A DNA stretch of 64,000 nucleotides, from positions 124,001-188,000 of the forward strand of contig NZ_JAJMPA010000003.1 of assembly GCF_020991475.1 (NCBI RefSeq). Reading direction: 5' to 3'. Position numbers and translations under genes: made by a program. Of the stretch, positions 55,603-64,000 are shown one piece after another (the first letter of the stretch is position 1; each line of letters begins with the position of its first letter). This stretch comes from Pedobacter sp. MC2016-14 (GTDB lineage: Bacteria; Bacteroidota; Bacteroidia; Sphingobacteriales; Sphingobacteriaceae). The notes beneath the pieces were generated by a model. That model ran no database searches. It saw only the letters and a list, made by a program, of their open reading frames with translations, and was not told the origin of the DNA.

Positions 55603-58512
55603 ATGAAAGCTTTTCAAGATTACCTCCTCGCATTAGTCGTACTCATTAGCCCGGTTGCCTATGCACAAGTGCCGCAAATCAAAATTATCGAAAATAAAAA
55701 AGGCGTCATAAAAGATATCGTTAGCTTAAAATCTTTGAATATTGATGTACACGTAGTGGGTAATATTGCCAGTACCGTTATGACGATGACATTTGAAAAT
55801 AAAGGTAGTCGTATTTTAGAAGGAGAACTTACTTTTCCAATGCCAGATGGAGTGAGCATTAGCAGTTATGCATTGGATATCAACGGGAAAATGCGACAGG
55901 CAGTTCCCGTAGAAAAGGAAAAGGCCACCGAAGTGTTCGAAAGCATAGAACGCCAAAGGGTAGATCCTGGTTTACTTGAAAAAGTAGAAGGAAACAACTT
56001 TCGTACCCGCATTTATCCCTTTCCTGCCGGCGGCAGCAGAACGATCCAAATTGGTTATGAGCAAGAACTTGTTGCCAATGAAGGCCATACATTAACCTAT
56101 CGCCTGCCATTAGATTATAATTATGCGATCCCTCAATTTTCACTAAAGACCACCGTTTCGCAAAGCAGTCAAATACCACTATTGAAAGAACAGCCCGATG
56201 GTAGTTTTAGCTTCAAAGCCAATGGCAACACCTATACTGCAAGTATGGAAAGGAGTAACTTTTTGCCTAAGCATAATCTTGTGATTAGTTTGCCAAAAGC
56301 AAAAAATTCCATAGAAACACTCATGCAGCCAGCGGAAAATAGCTTCTATTTTTTAAGTAATGTGTACTTAAGCGGTCCGGCCAGGTTGCACAGCTGGGGT
56401 AAAAATGTTGGCTTGATCTGGGATGTATCATTAAGCGGATTAAAGCGAGACACCCAGAAAGAAATTGCCCTGCTGGATGCTTTTATAAAAGAGCAAAAAA
56501 ACCTCACCATTACGCTAGGCTTGCTCAATAATACTTTTAAAACAGAAGGAGTGTATGTCATTAATGATGGCAATTGGGAAGCTTTAAGAAACAAATTGGA
56601 GCACCTTGTTTATGATGGGGGAGCTGATTACAGTAAAATTAACAATAAGCAGTTTAAAGCTGCTGAGCATCTGTTTTTTACTGATGGCTTTTCTGGTTTC
56701 GGTGCAGCAACAGTGGCATTAGAGCAACCAATATACACCATTAATACCGCGGTAACAGCCGATTACAGCAATATGAAACTCATTAGTGCCCATTGTGGCG
56801 GTAAGTTTTTAAACCTCAGTGAGCTTTCTGTGGCAGAAGCCGCCAAACAACTAAATACAGATGAACTCCATTTTATGGGCATAAAACAGAATGATGCAAT
56901 TACAGAACTTTATCCGGCAAATCCAGTTCCGGTAAACGGCTTTATCTCCATATCAGGTATTTCATCGGCTGCTAATACCAGTTTAACACTGTTGTTTGGT
57001 TATGGTACCACAATTAGCTTAGAAAAAAAGGTGGTTTTAAATGCCGCAGAGCAGGATGCCGGCAGCGTACAAGTTCATAAAATTTGGGCCCAGAAAAAGC
57101 TTAGTGAAATGGACGTGCATTACGATCAAAATAAAGATGAAATTGCCGGACTAGGCCGGCAATTTGGAATTGTAACGCGCAATACCAGTTTGTTGGTATT
57201 AGAAAATGTAAGTGATTACATACGTTATAACATTAGTCCGCCGCAAGAACTTCGTGATGAATACGATAGTATCCGTAAGCAAGTCAGGTTCGCTGCAGCA
57301 GATGCAAAAAAAGACCTCCTCGCAAATGCATTAAATATGAGTGAGGAATTGAAAAAATGGTGGAATACTGATTTTAGTGTCAAAAAGAAATATCCAAAAA
57401 CAGCAGACCAGGTACGTTTTCCACCACCAGTTGTGAGGGAAGAGGCAGTGTCAGTTAGGAGTGAAGGGTCGCAGAATAGACAAATGAATAGGGTATCAAG
57501 TACATCCTCCTTGCAGGAAGTTGTTGTAACGGGGTATGGAGATGTACTAGCTAAACGTGTTTCTGGTGTCAATGTAACTGTCAGTAATCCTAAAAGCCCC
57601 GAGATTATCATACCGAAATTCAAAAGTGATAAAGCATATATGAGCAAAATAAGCGGGACTCCAGCTCAGGCTTATCAGCAATACTTGCTTATCCGTAAAG
57701 CATACCTTTACACGCCCTCATTTTACCTGGATTTAGCCAATTGGTTTTACGACCAAAAAGATGAAGAACGTGGCCTCATGATTTTAAGTAACCTGACTGA
57801 GCTGGAATTGGAAAACTCCGATATCTACAAAACATTAGCCTATAAGCTGAAACAAAATGGTAATGCTACAGCGCAATTGTTTGCCAGTAATAAAGTGAAA
57901 TTATGGCGCCCTATGGAAGCCCAAAGTTACAGGGATTATGCGCTGGCCCTGGCAGATTGCGGCAAGTATCAGGAAGCACTGGATATGCTTTACAGCGTAC
58001 TTACTAAAGGGTATACTGCAGAAACAGGGCAGCGGGACCAAGGAATTGAAGAAATTATACTTACGGAAATCAATAACCTGGTTCAGCTGCATGGCGCAAA
58101 ATTAAACACCAGTAAAATCAACCCTAAGTATATTCAGCCATTACCAGTTGATGTACGGGTGGTTCTAAACTGGAACAAGAACGATACAGACATCGATTTA
58201 TGGGTTACAGATCCAAATGGAGAAAAATGCTTTTATAGCCATAGAGAAACAGAGACAGGAGGCAGGATCAGCAATGATTTTACTGGCGGGTACGGTCCAG
58301 AACAGTTTATGATCAAAAAAGCCATCAAAGGAAAATATACCATTCAAGTCAATTATTATGGCGATCAGCAAATCAGCGTTAGTGGCGCTACAACAGTAAT
58401 GGCCGAAATTTACACCCATTACGGCAGTAAGCTACAGCAGCGCAAGGTCATTACCCTGCAACTTTCAGGAAAAAAAGAAAGCGGCGTTTTGGTAGGTGAG
58501 TTTAGCTATTAA
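55603..58512 (+). CDS. VIT/vWA-like surface protein with SusC-like TonB-box motif and DUF2135
   Basis: A 969-residue exported protein (signal LLALVVLISPVAYAQ). Residues about 30-160 are a VIT domain (MTFENKGSRILEGELTFPMP, PVEKEKATEVFESIERQRVD). Residues about 265-430 look like a vWA domain with a MIDAS-type DVSLSG. A region at 600-660 contains EVVVTGYG (639-646), the motif found at the start of SusC-type TonB receptors, in LQEVVVTGYGDVLAKRVSG. TPR-like helices (700-830) and a C-terminal DUF2135 domain (LNWNKNDTDIDLWVTDPNGE) follow. Probably a cell-surface or periplasmic binding protein; function unknown. Confidence 0.85.
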   Translation: MKAFQDYLLALVVLISPVAYAQVPQIKIIENKKGVIKDIVSLKSLNIDVHVVGNIASTVMTMTFENKGSRILEGELTFPMPDGVSISSYALDINGKMRQAVPVEKEKATEVFESIERQRVDPGLLEKVEGNNFRTRIYPFPAGGSRTIQIGYEQELVANEGHTLTYRLPLDYNYAIPQFSLKTTVSQSSQIPLLKEQPDGSFSFKANGNTYTASMERSNFLPKHNLVISLPKAKNSIETLMQPAENSFYFLSNVYLSGPARLHSWGKNVGLIWDVSLSGLKRDTQKEIALLDAFIKEQKNLTITLGLLNNTFKTEGVYVINDGNWEALRNKLEHLVYDGGADYSKINNKQFKAAEHLFFTDGFSGFGAATVALEQPIYTINTAVTADYSNMKLISAHCGGKFLNLSELSVAEAAKQLNTDELHFMGIKQNDAITELYPANPVPVNGFISISGISSAANTSLTLLFGYGTTISLEKKVVLNAAEQDAGSVQVHKIWAQKKLSEMDVHYDQNKDEIAGLGRQFGIVTRNTSLLVLENVSDYIRYNISPPQELRDEYDSIRKQVRFAAADAKKDLLANALNMSEELKKWWNTDFSVKKKYPKTADQVRFPPPVVREEAVSVRSEGSQNRQMNRVSSTSSLQEVVVTGYGDVLAKRVSGVNVTVSNPKSPEIIIPKFKSDKAYMSKISGTPAQAYQQYLLIRKAYLYTPSFYLDLANWFYDQKDEERGLMILSNLTELELENSDIYKTLAYKLKQNGNATAQLFASNKVKLWRPMEAQSYRDYALALADCGKYQEALDMLYSVLTKGYTAETGQRDQGIEEIILTEINNLVQLHGAKLNTSKINPKYIQPLPVDVRVVLNWNKNDTDIDLWVTDPNGEKCFYSHRETETGGRISNDFTGGYGPEQFMIKKAIKGKYTIQVNYYGDQQISVSGATTVMAEIYTHYGSKLQQRKVITLQLSGKKESGVLVGEFSY

Positions 58513-58674
58513 ACAGCTACTTCAATTTCTGTTAAGTAATAAATGAGTTTTACAAAACCGCTGGCTTTTCTTCTTCGTATCTTCTAATATAAAACCTACT
58601 ATGAAAATGTAAATGTTAAGAAATAAAATTTAATTATCATTTGCATATCAATACCTTTTAGAAAAACATACCCT

Positions 58675-59226
58675 ATGAAAAAAATTATTTTATCAGCAAT
58701 TGCCGTAGTAGCTATGGCGTGTTCAACACAGGTTTACGCACAAAAAAATCCAATGGTTGGAGGTGCAGCTATGTACGTTACTAAAGACATTGTAGACAAT
58801 GCTGTAAATTCAAAAGACCACACTACACTGGTCGCGGCTGTTAAAGCAGCTGGTTTGGTAGAAACTTTAAAGTCCAAAGGTCCTTTTACAGTGTTTGCAC
58901 CAACCAACGAAGCTTTTGACAAACTCCCTGCAGGAACGGTTGCTACATTGGTAAAGCCAGAAAATAAAGCTACGCTGACCAAAATATTAACTTACCACGT
59001 GGTAGCAGGAACGCTGACCGCAAAAGAGCTTGCTAAAGCAATTAAAGCTGGAAAAGGAAAGGCAGAGTTGACAACTGTTAGCGGTGGAAAACTGTGGGCC
59101 TGGATGCAAGGAAACAAATTAGTGTTAACAGATGAAAAAGGCGGCAATAGTACTGTAACCATCGCAAACGTAATGCAAAAAAATGGGATAATACATGTTG
59201 TGGATACCGTTTTAATGCCAAAGTAA
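58675..59226 (+). CDS. Fasciclin (FAS1) domain protein
   Basis: A 183-residue secreted protein: signal peptide (ILSAIAVVAMACSTQVYAQ), then one FAS1 domain with DIVDNAVNSKDHTTLVAAVK, GPFTVFAPTNEAFDKLPAGT, LTYHVVAGTL and a final IANVMQKNGIIHVVDTVLMP. FAS1 domains mediate adhesion or matrix contacts. Cys16 near the signal end does not form a typical lipobox because the Ala-Gln site lies after it. It follows the VIT protein gene by 160 bases and ends before a terminator. Confidence 0.92.
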   Translation: MKKIILSAIAVVAMACSTQVYAQKNPMVGGAAMYVTKDIVDNAVNSKDHTTLVAAVKAAGLVETLKSKGPFTVFAPTNEAFDKLPAGTVATLVKPENKATLTKILTYHVVAGTLTAKELAKAIKAGKGKAELTTVSGGKLWAWMQGNKLVLTDEKGGNSTVTIANVMQKNGIIHVVDTVLMPK

Positions 59227-59257
59227 CTCTATCTATAAAAAACACCAAATGAAAATT

Positions 59258-59287
59258 AAACCAGTGTGCCTATGCACTGGTTTTTTT
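59258..59287. terminator. Bidirectional terminator
   Basis: AAACCAGTG (59258-59266) pairs with CACTGGTTT (59275-59283) with a T run after it and an A-rich side before. It lies between the fasciclin gene and the convergent histidine kinase gene. Confidence 0.75.
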
Positions 59288-59290
59288 GTT

Positions 59291-61291
59291 TCAGCGCGGA
59301 ATGGTAAACCAAAATGTGCTTCCCTTTCCAGGTTCACTAACAGCGCCAATTGCACCATCATGGCGCTTTATGATTTCCGCACAAATGTAAAGTCCAAGGC
59401 CCAGCCCTGTATAATAATTTCCAGAATGATCTGCCCGCCAGTAGCGGTCAAACAAATGGGGCAGGTGTTCTGCTGCAATTCCCAGGCCTTCGTCCCTCAC
59501 AGAAATTTTCACAAAACCAGCTTCCTCCTCAACCCTCAGGTATATGTTTCTGGATTCAGGTGCATACTTAACCGCGTTGTTTACAAAGTTTACCACTACC
59601 TGGTCAATGCAATGTTCATCGGCAAAAATCTGTAGTGTCTTATCCCCCTCCAGAATCAGGTCATGTTTTCCAGACATGCGCACATGGTTACAACATAAAT
59701 TCAACATCTCCCAGACCGTAAAGTGCGATTTGTTGAGCTTGAGCTGGCCTTCATTAAAGCGGTGCATATTCAACAACTCATCTACCATATTGGTAATTTT
59801 TTCGACGCTTCTGCTGCTGGATTCAATCAGCCGTGGAAATATAGGATTCCCAGGATCACTTTTGTGCCTGTCCAACAATTGCAAGTTACCTTTTAAACTG
59901 GTAATCGGCGTTTTAAGTTCGTGGCTTACAATGCCCAGAAAATCATCTTTGCGTTGTTCATATTCTTTTCGTTCTGTAATGTTTTGGGTTACGCCCACCA
60001 CATTCACAGCATTCCCCGCATCATCATATTGTGGTTTTCCTGCTGCACTAATCCAATGAACAGAACCGTCGGGCCATTTAATCTTGTATTCTGCCTGGTA
60101 TACGGTATCATTTTCTATGGCATTATTTAATTGCTCTTTTACATATTCCCTGTATTCCGGCAGTACCACGTCCATCAAATCATGAAAATTAAAAACGCTA
60201 TCTTTTTCAAGGCCAAAATTAATTTTGCACTGCGGAGTACAAACCGTTACGCCAGTTTTAAGGTCCGCATCATAGGAGCCTAGTTTACCCGCATCAAGTG
60301 CTAAATTTAAGCGAGTATTGCTTTCTATTACAATTTTTCTTGCCCTTACTTCTTCCGTAACCTCTGTAGCTACCACCATAATGGCATCTGTGTTTCCGTC
60401 TTCATCTTTTAAAGGCTGGTACACAAAATCAAAATAAACATCTTTCAGCATCTGGTTATATACCAGCACTACTTTTTCTTCCAATCCGTAAAATGGTTTC
60501 CCTGTGTTATACACCTCCATCAGGATCTCCAGAAAGGTTTGTCCTTCCAATTCCGGCAAAGCACTTGTTAGCGGTTTATTCAAAATCATCCTGTCCTTGC
60601 CCCATACCTTTAATATCTGGTCATTGGCAGATTCCAGCAAGAGCTCCGGCCCCCTTAAAATGGCAATGGCTACCGGAGCCTGCTGCACAAGGCTTCGAAA
60701 TTTAACCTCGCTTTTTTGCAGGTTGGTGTGTAAAGTTTGTAAATAGGCAAAAGACTGCTCTAAATCCCGGTTGGCAATTTTAAGTTCCCTTACTTTTTTT
60801 CTAAGTTCCAGCTTATCCATCACCTGCCTGGCAATTACCCTTAAAGAATTAAGCTGCTCTGCGTTTAATTCCCGTGGTATATGGTCTACCACGCAAAGCG
60901 TACCTAAAGCATAGCCCTCATTATTTACCAAAGGTACACCCGCATAAAAAATTACGTTCGTTTCTCCAGTTACCAAGGGGTTTTCGGCAAACCGAACATC
61001 CAGCGATAGATTAGGAACCATCATCACCTTATCTGGTTCAGCAATGGCATGTGCACAAAAAGAATATTCCCTTGGCGTTTCTGTTACCTCTACACCGGGA
61101 TGCGCTTTAAACCATTGGCGGTCATCATCTACCAGGCTCACCAATGCTACAGGCGTTTGGCATATAGCCGAAGCCAGAATGGCAAGATCGTCAAAGTCCT
61201 TTTCTTCAACCGTATCCAGGATGTGGTATGATTGAAGGGCAGCTAAACGTTCTTTTTCATTTACCAATATTGGATAAGCGTTTGTTGACAT
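59291..61291 (-). CDS. Soluble GAF-PAS-PAS histidine kinase
   Basis: A 666-residue cytoplasmic sensor with no membrane helix. GAF domain about 25-165 (CQTPVALVSLVDDDRQWFKA, EYSFCAHAIAEPD, FYAGVPLVNNEGYALGTLCV), PAS about 190-310 (FRSLVQQAPVAIAILRGPEL), PAS about 320-440 (ALDAGKLGSYDADLKTG, WPDGSVHWISAAGKP), then HisKA with His457 in FLGIVSHELKTPITSLKG and an HATPase (VVNFVNNAVKYAPES, DEGLGIAAEHLPHLFDRYW, GLGLGLYICAEI). It resembles light- or redox-type GAF/PAS sensors, but no chromophore site is assured. No response regulator is next to it. Confidence 0.92.
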   Translation of the reverse strand: MSTNAYPILVNEKERLAALQSYHILDTVEEKDFDDLAILASAICQTPVALVSLVDDDRQWFKAHPGVEVTETPREYSFCAHAIAEPDKVMMVPNLSLDVRFAENPLVTGETNVIFYAGVPLVNNEGYALGTLCVVDHIPRELNAEQLNSLRVIARQVMDKLELRKKVRELKIANRDLEQSFAYLQTLHTNLQKSEVKFRSLVQQAPVAIAILRGPELLLESANDQILKVWGKDRMILNKPLTSALPELEGQTFLEILMEVYNTGKPFYGLEEKVVLVYNQMLKDVYFDFVYQPLKDEDGNTDAIMVVATEVTEEVRARKIVIESNTRLNLALDAGKLGSYDADLKTGVTVCTPQCKINFGLEKDSVFNFHDLMDVVLPEYREYVKEQLNNAIENDTVYQAEYKIKWPDGSVHWISAAGKPQYDDAGNAVNVVGVTQNITERKEYEQRKDDFLGIVSHELKTPITSLKGNLQLLDRHKSDPGNPIFPRLIESSSRSVEKITNMVDELLNMHRFNEGQLKLNKSHFTVWEMLNLCCNHVRMSGKHDLILEGDKTLQIFADEHCIDQVVVNFVNNAVKYAPESRNIYLRVEEEAGFVKISVRDEGLGIAAEHLPHLFDRYWRADHSGNYYTGLGLGLYICAEIIKRHDGAIGAVSEPGKGSTFWFTIPR

Positions 61292-61480
61292 GCTGGTGAT
61301 TTGGTTGGCGGTTTAAGCAAAACAGGAATCTAAGTTACGGCATTAATAGCAGGTTGGTTACAATAGACAAAAAAAATAAACAGCTCCATTGGGAATAATT
61401 ATTTATTTACCTTTTTTTGTACTCTTTTAAAAAGTATTTACAATCTTTATAGATCATTATGATTTAAATATACGTTCCGT

Positions 61481-63550
61481 ATGATGAAAAATACGCTCTT
61501 AATCTCAAAAAGCTTTAGAAAGATGGCTCAAAAGTCTGTTTTATCTATATTGCTTTTTCTTGGCACCTATTTATTTTTGGTAGCCTGCGCATTGGGCCTG
61601 GTATTTTTATGCGGGTTATTGGGGTATTGGCTGGTCATGTTGTATGCAGCATTTGTAACCGGAATGGTTGCCGTTGGATTGCTGTCTTTCGCTTTGCTTG
61701 TTTTATTTTTTCTACTCAAGTTTGTGTTCAGCAAAAATAAAACAGACCGCTCACACCTCATCGAAATCAAAGAAACAGAGCAACCTCAACTTTTTAGCAT
61801 GATCCGAGATATCGTTGCCGAGGTAGAAACACAATTTCCGAAGAAGATTTTCATCTCCTCAGAAGTAAATGCCGCTGTATTTTACGATTCTAGTTTTTGG
61901 AGTATGTTTTTTCCTGTGCGCAAAAACCTGGTCATTGGTCTAGGACTCATTAACTCGGTTTCGGTATTAGAGCTTAAAGCCGTACTTGCACACGAGTTTG
62001 GGCATTTTTCTCAGCGAAGCATGAAAGTAGGGAGTTATGTATATAACGTTAATCAGGTCATTTACAATATGCTATATCACAACGAAAGCTATGAGCATAT
62101 GATTCAAAAGTGGTCTGGCATAAGCAATTACTTCGCCTTGTTTGCAATGCTTGCTGTTAAGATTGTTACATTTATTCAATTCATCTTAAAAAAGGTTTAT
62201 ACCGTCGTTAACCTCAATTACATGGCGCTGTCCAGAGAAATGGAGTTTCATGCTGATGCTGTAGCGGCCCATGTTACAGGTTCGGCTCCGCTCGTTAGCT
62301 CCCTGCTGCGTACAGAACTGGCAGATGAAGCTATGAACAGGGTGTTTAACTACTACGATTTCAAAATTAAAGCTTCAGAAAAAACATCTAACTTCTATCC
62401 TCTGCAAAAGTATGTCATGAACCATATCGGCAGGGATAAAGGTTTGCCATTTGAGCATGACCTCCCTCAGGTTACACAAGAATTTCAAAGCCGTTTTAAC
62501 AAAAGTAAACTGGTTTTGAAAGATCAGTGGTCCTCGCACCCCAGTACAGAAGATCGCATTCAACAATTACAGCTGTTAAATATACCGGTAAAAGGAGAGC
62601 TTACCGGTAGCGCCAGCACCTTGCTAAACAATGCACAAAGCCTCGAAGAACGAGTTACCGCGCATAGTTTTTCATCCATTGCTTTTGAGCAGGAACCTAT
62701 TGTTCATGAACAACAAAATTTCATCGAAGACTTTAATAAGCATTTTGAAGAAACGTCTTTCCCGAAACTTTATAACGACTATTTTATCTATCGTTCACCG
62801 TACACAAGCTTTGAGCTTGAGGTTTTTGAGGATGTTCCTGAACCGAGCGACAGCATAACCGCGGAGGGGACAGCCTTGTTGTTTAGTGATGACGTTATTG
62901 ATCTTATTTATACGGTTAATAGTTTAAGTGCCGACATTGCTGTACTAGAGCAAATTTACGGCGGCCAAACCGAGATTAAAACCTTTGAATACGACGGCGA
63001 AAAGTATACCGATTCCAATTGCTTTATGCTGCTTACAGGATTAAAACAGACACTGGAAGAGATTAACCAAACGCTGGACCACCAAGATCAAAAGATATTT
63101 TACCATTTTCTTTACCTGGCAAGAACAGAACACAAGCTGGAAGAATTTAAACAAACTTATTTACAGTATAGTAGTATTGTAGCCCATACCAATGACCAGG
63201 AACTGGTCTACAATAAAATGGCAGAAGCGGTACAGTTTATGTCGGTTTCTACGCCCAACACTGCTATCCAGTCTTATCTGGTCGCCCTTAAAGAGGTTGA
63301 GCCCGAATTTAAGGCACAAATAGAAATCATGCTTGGCCATCCAGCTTATCAGCAGGATATTGATGAGAAAATTAAAGCCGATTTTATAGATTATCTTGCC
63401 GAAGATCTTAAATATTTTGAGAAGATATATGCTAATCCAGAAGTAGACTTGCTTTTTAATGCCTTAGGCGCTTTTAATACCCTGAGCATGACTACGCATT
63501 TGCGTCAAAAGAAGCAATTGTTGCAATATCAAACTACGCTAGTTAATTAG
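61481..63550 (+). CDS. M48-family membrane metalloprotease
   Basis: A 689-residue membrane peptidase. Two or three helices at the N-terminus (LLGYWLVMLYAAFVTGM and following) precede the zinc site HEFGH in LAHEFGHFSQRS; the third ligand lies in SREMEFHADAVAAHVTG. The first 330 residues fit M48 (HtpX/Ste24-like), while the remaining 350 are a helical extension of unknown role, making the protein about twice the usual length. It may take part in membrane-protein quality control. It is convergent with, and overlaps by four bases, the SDR gene. Confidence 0.9.
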   Translation: MMKNTLLISKSFRKMAQKSVLSILLFLGTYLFLVACALGLVFLCGLLGYWLVMLYAAFVTGMVAVGLLSFALLVLFFLLKFVFSKNKTDRSHLIEIKETEQPQLFSMIRDIVAEVETQFPKKIFISSEVNAAVFYDSSFWSMFFPVRKNLVIGLGLINSVSVLELKAVLAHEFGHFSQRSMKVGSYVYNVNQVIYNMLYHNESYEHMIQKWSGISNYFALFAMLAVKIVTFIQFILKKVYTVVNLNYMALSREMEFHADAVAAHVTGSAPLVSSLLRTELADEAMNRVFNYYDFKIKASEKTSNFYPLQKYVMNHIGRDKGLPFEHDLPQVTQEFQSRFNKSKLVLKDQWSSHPSTEDRIQQLQLLNIPVKGELTGSASTLLNNAQSLEERVTAHSFSSIAFEQEPIVHEQQNFIEDFNKHFEETSFPKLYNDYFIYRSPYTSFELEVFEDVPEPSDSITAEGTALLFSDDVIDLIYTVNSLSADIAVLEQIYGGQTEIKTFEYDGEKYTDSNCFMLLTGLKQTLEEINQTLDHQDQKIFYHFLYLARTEHKLEEFKQTYLQYSSIVAHTNDQELVYNKMAEAVQFMSVSTPNTAIQSYLVALKEVEPEFKAQIEIMLGHPAYQQDIDEKIKADFIDYLAEDLKYFEKIYANPEVDLLFNALGAFNTLSMTTHLRQKKQLLQYQTTLVN

Positions 63551-64000
63551 CCTTTTTCCAGCGATTTTTTGTAAGATTTGGCCATTAACGAAATGATTAA
63601 TTTTTTGGGTAGTAAGCGCATCAGGTTGCTACCTACACGGTTCATTAATCCGGGGATGTAGGTAAGCTTGCGGTGTTGTAAAGCGTAAATCCCTTCTCTT
63701 GCGGCTTGTTTTACAGGCATCAGCCAGGCTTTAAGGTCATTAAATTTCTCTCCGGCTGTCATTTCAGTGGCAATACCACCCGGTGCAAAAACTGTTAAAG
63801 AAAAAGGCGAGTGTTTGAGCTCTTGGGCAAAAGCATTGGCATAGTTTAGTAAAAAGCCTTTGGTACCAGAATAAACAGCCTGATATGGAGTAGGGTAAAG
63901 GGCCGCCATGCTAGAAACTATCATAATGCCTCCGGTACATTTGCTAACTTCAAAATGCCTTACTAGTTGGTCTGTAATGCGTACCACGCTGGTCACATTT
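63547..64000 (-). CDS. Short-chain dehydrogenase/reductase, C-terminal part (5' end outside window)
   Basis: Only the last 151 codons are in view, continuing past the right edge. The piece has the SDR signature: GGIMIVSSMAALYPTPYQAV with the catalytic Ser, YSGTKGFLLNYANAFAQEL with Tyr-x-x-x-Lys, and FAPGGIATEMT. The C-terminal extension with GLMNRVGSNLMRLLPKKLII is typical of the YqjQ/DltE-like SDR group. The substrate is unknown. The end overlaps the convergent protease gene. Confidence 0.88.
   Translation of the reverse strand, partial: NVTSVVRITDQLVRHFEVSKCTGGIMIVSSMAALYPTPYQAVYSGTKGFLLNYANAFAQELKHSPFSLTVFAPGGIATEMTAGEKFNDLKAWLMPVKQAAREGIYALQHRKLTYIPGLMNRVGSNLMRLLPKKLIISLMAKSYKKSLEKG

Overview
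The window looks like a chromosomal segment of a Bacteroidota bacterium of the Sphingobacteriaceae type (Pedobacter-like). This is an inference. It rests on a serine palmitoyltransferase of the Sphingobacterium kind with sphingolipid genes around it, DUF5686, DUF4397, DUF1800 and DUF1501 proteins, lipoproteins, Mqo and NDH-2 respiration, and a good TTTG-N20-TAnnTTTG promoter. No rRNA, tRNA, CRISPR array or complete insertion sequence was seen.

Layout. (1) 1-1.6 kb: 3' part of a DNA polymerase III alpha gene. (2) 1.6-9.2 kb: AT-rich accessory stretch with a palindromic non-coding element, an HD-hydrolase fragment, a second copy of the last 13 codons of the polymerase gene, two decayed Rpn/PD-(D/E)XK genes on either side of a DarT-DarG toxin-antitoxin pair, and several secreted or lipid-anchored orphans. 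(3) 9.3-15.9 kb: compact molybdenum-cofactor operon xdhC-mocA-moaA-moeA-moaD-moeB-moaE-moaCB, with a MoaC-MoaB fusion and no molybdoenzyme in view. (4) 16-21.7 kb: TPR histidine kinase, flavin monooxygenase, a solute-binding-like protein without signal peptide, Mqo and OsmC. (5) 21.8-27.6 kb: treZ and a treY-malQ fusion for trehalose synthesis from maltodextrin. (6) 27.8-32.7 kb: a small putative regulator, a 37-residue membrane peptide, transketolase, a HAD phosphatase, NDH-2 and a small membrane protein. (7) 32.7-35.4 kb: DUF4397 lipoprotein and an ECF sigma factor overlapping a one-TM protein with a barrel-like tail.

(8) 35.7-44.4 kb is the most interesting block: serine palmitoyltransferase, a YghO/bCerS-like N-acyltransferase, a PgpA-like phosphatase, GtrA, a DUF5686 outer-membrane protein, a CDP-alcohol phosphatidyltransferase fused to DUF4833, a fatty-acid-hydroxylase-family protein and an Aur1-like PAP2 enzyme. 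Together these could build a hydroxylated ceramide, make phosphatidylinositol and transfer the head group to give an inositol phosphoceramide. xseA-xseB follows with almost no gap.

(9) 46-64 kb: DUF1800/DUF1501 pair, three-gene signalling neighbourhood (membrane histidine kinase and two stand-alone receivers with a cysteine synthase between), histone H1-like protein, thioesterase, Bcr/CflA-type exporter, a VIT/vWA/DUF2135 surface protein carrying a SusC-like TonB-box motif, a fasciclin protein, a GAF-PAS-PAS histidine kinase, an M48 membrane protease and the 3' part of a short-chain dehydrogenase. Several genes are bounded by clear intrinsic-terminator hairpins.
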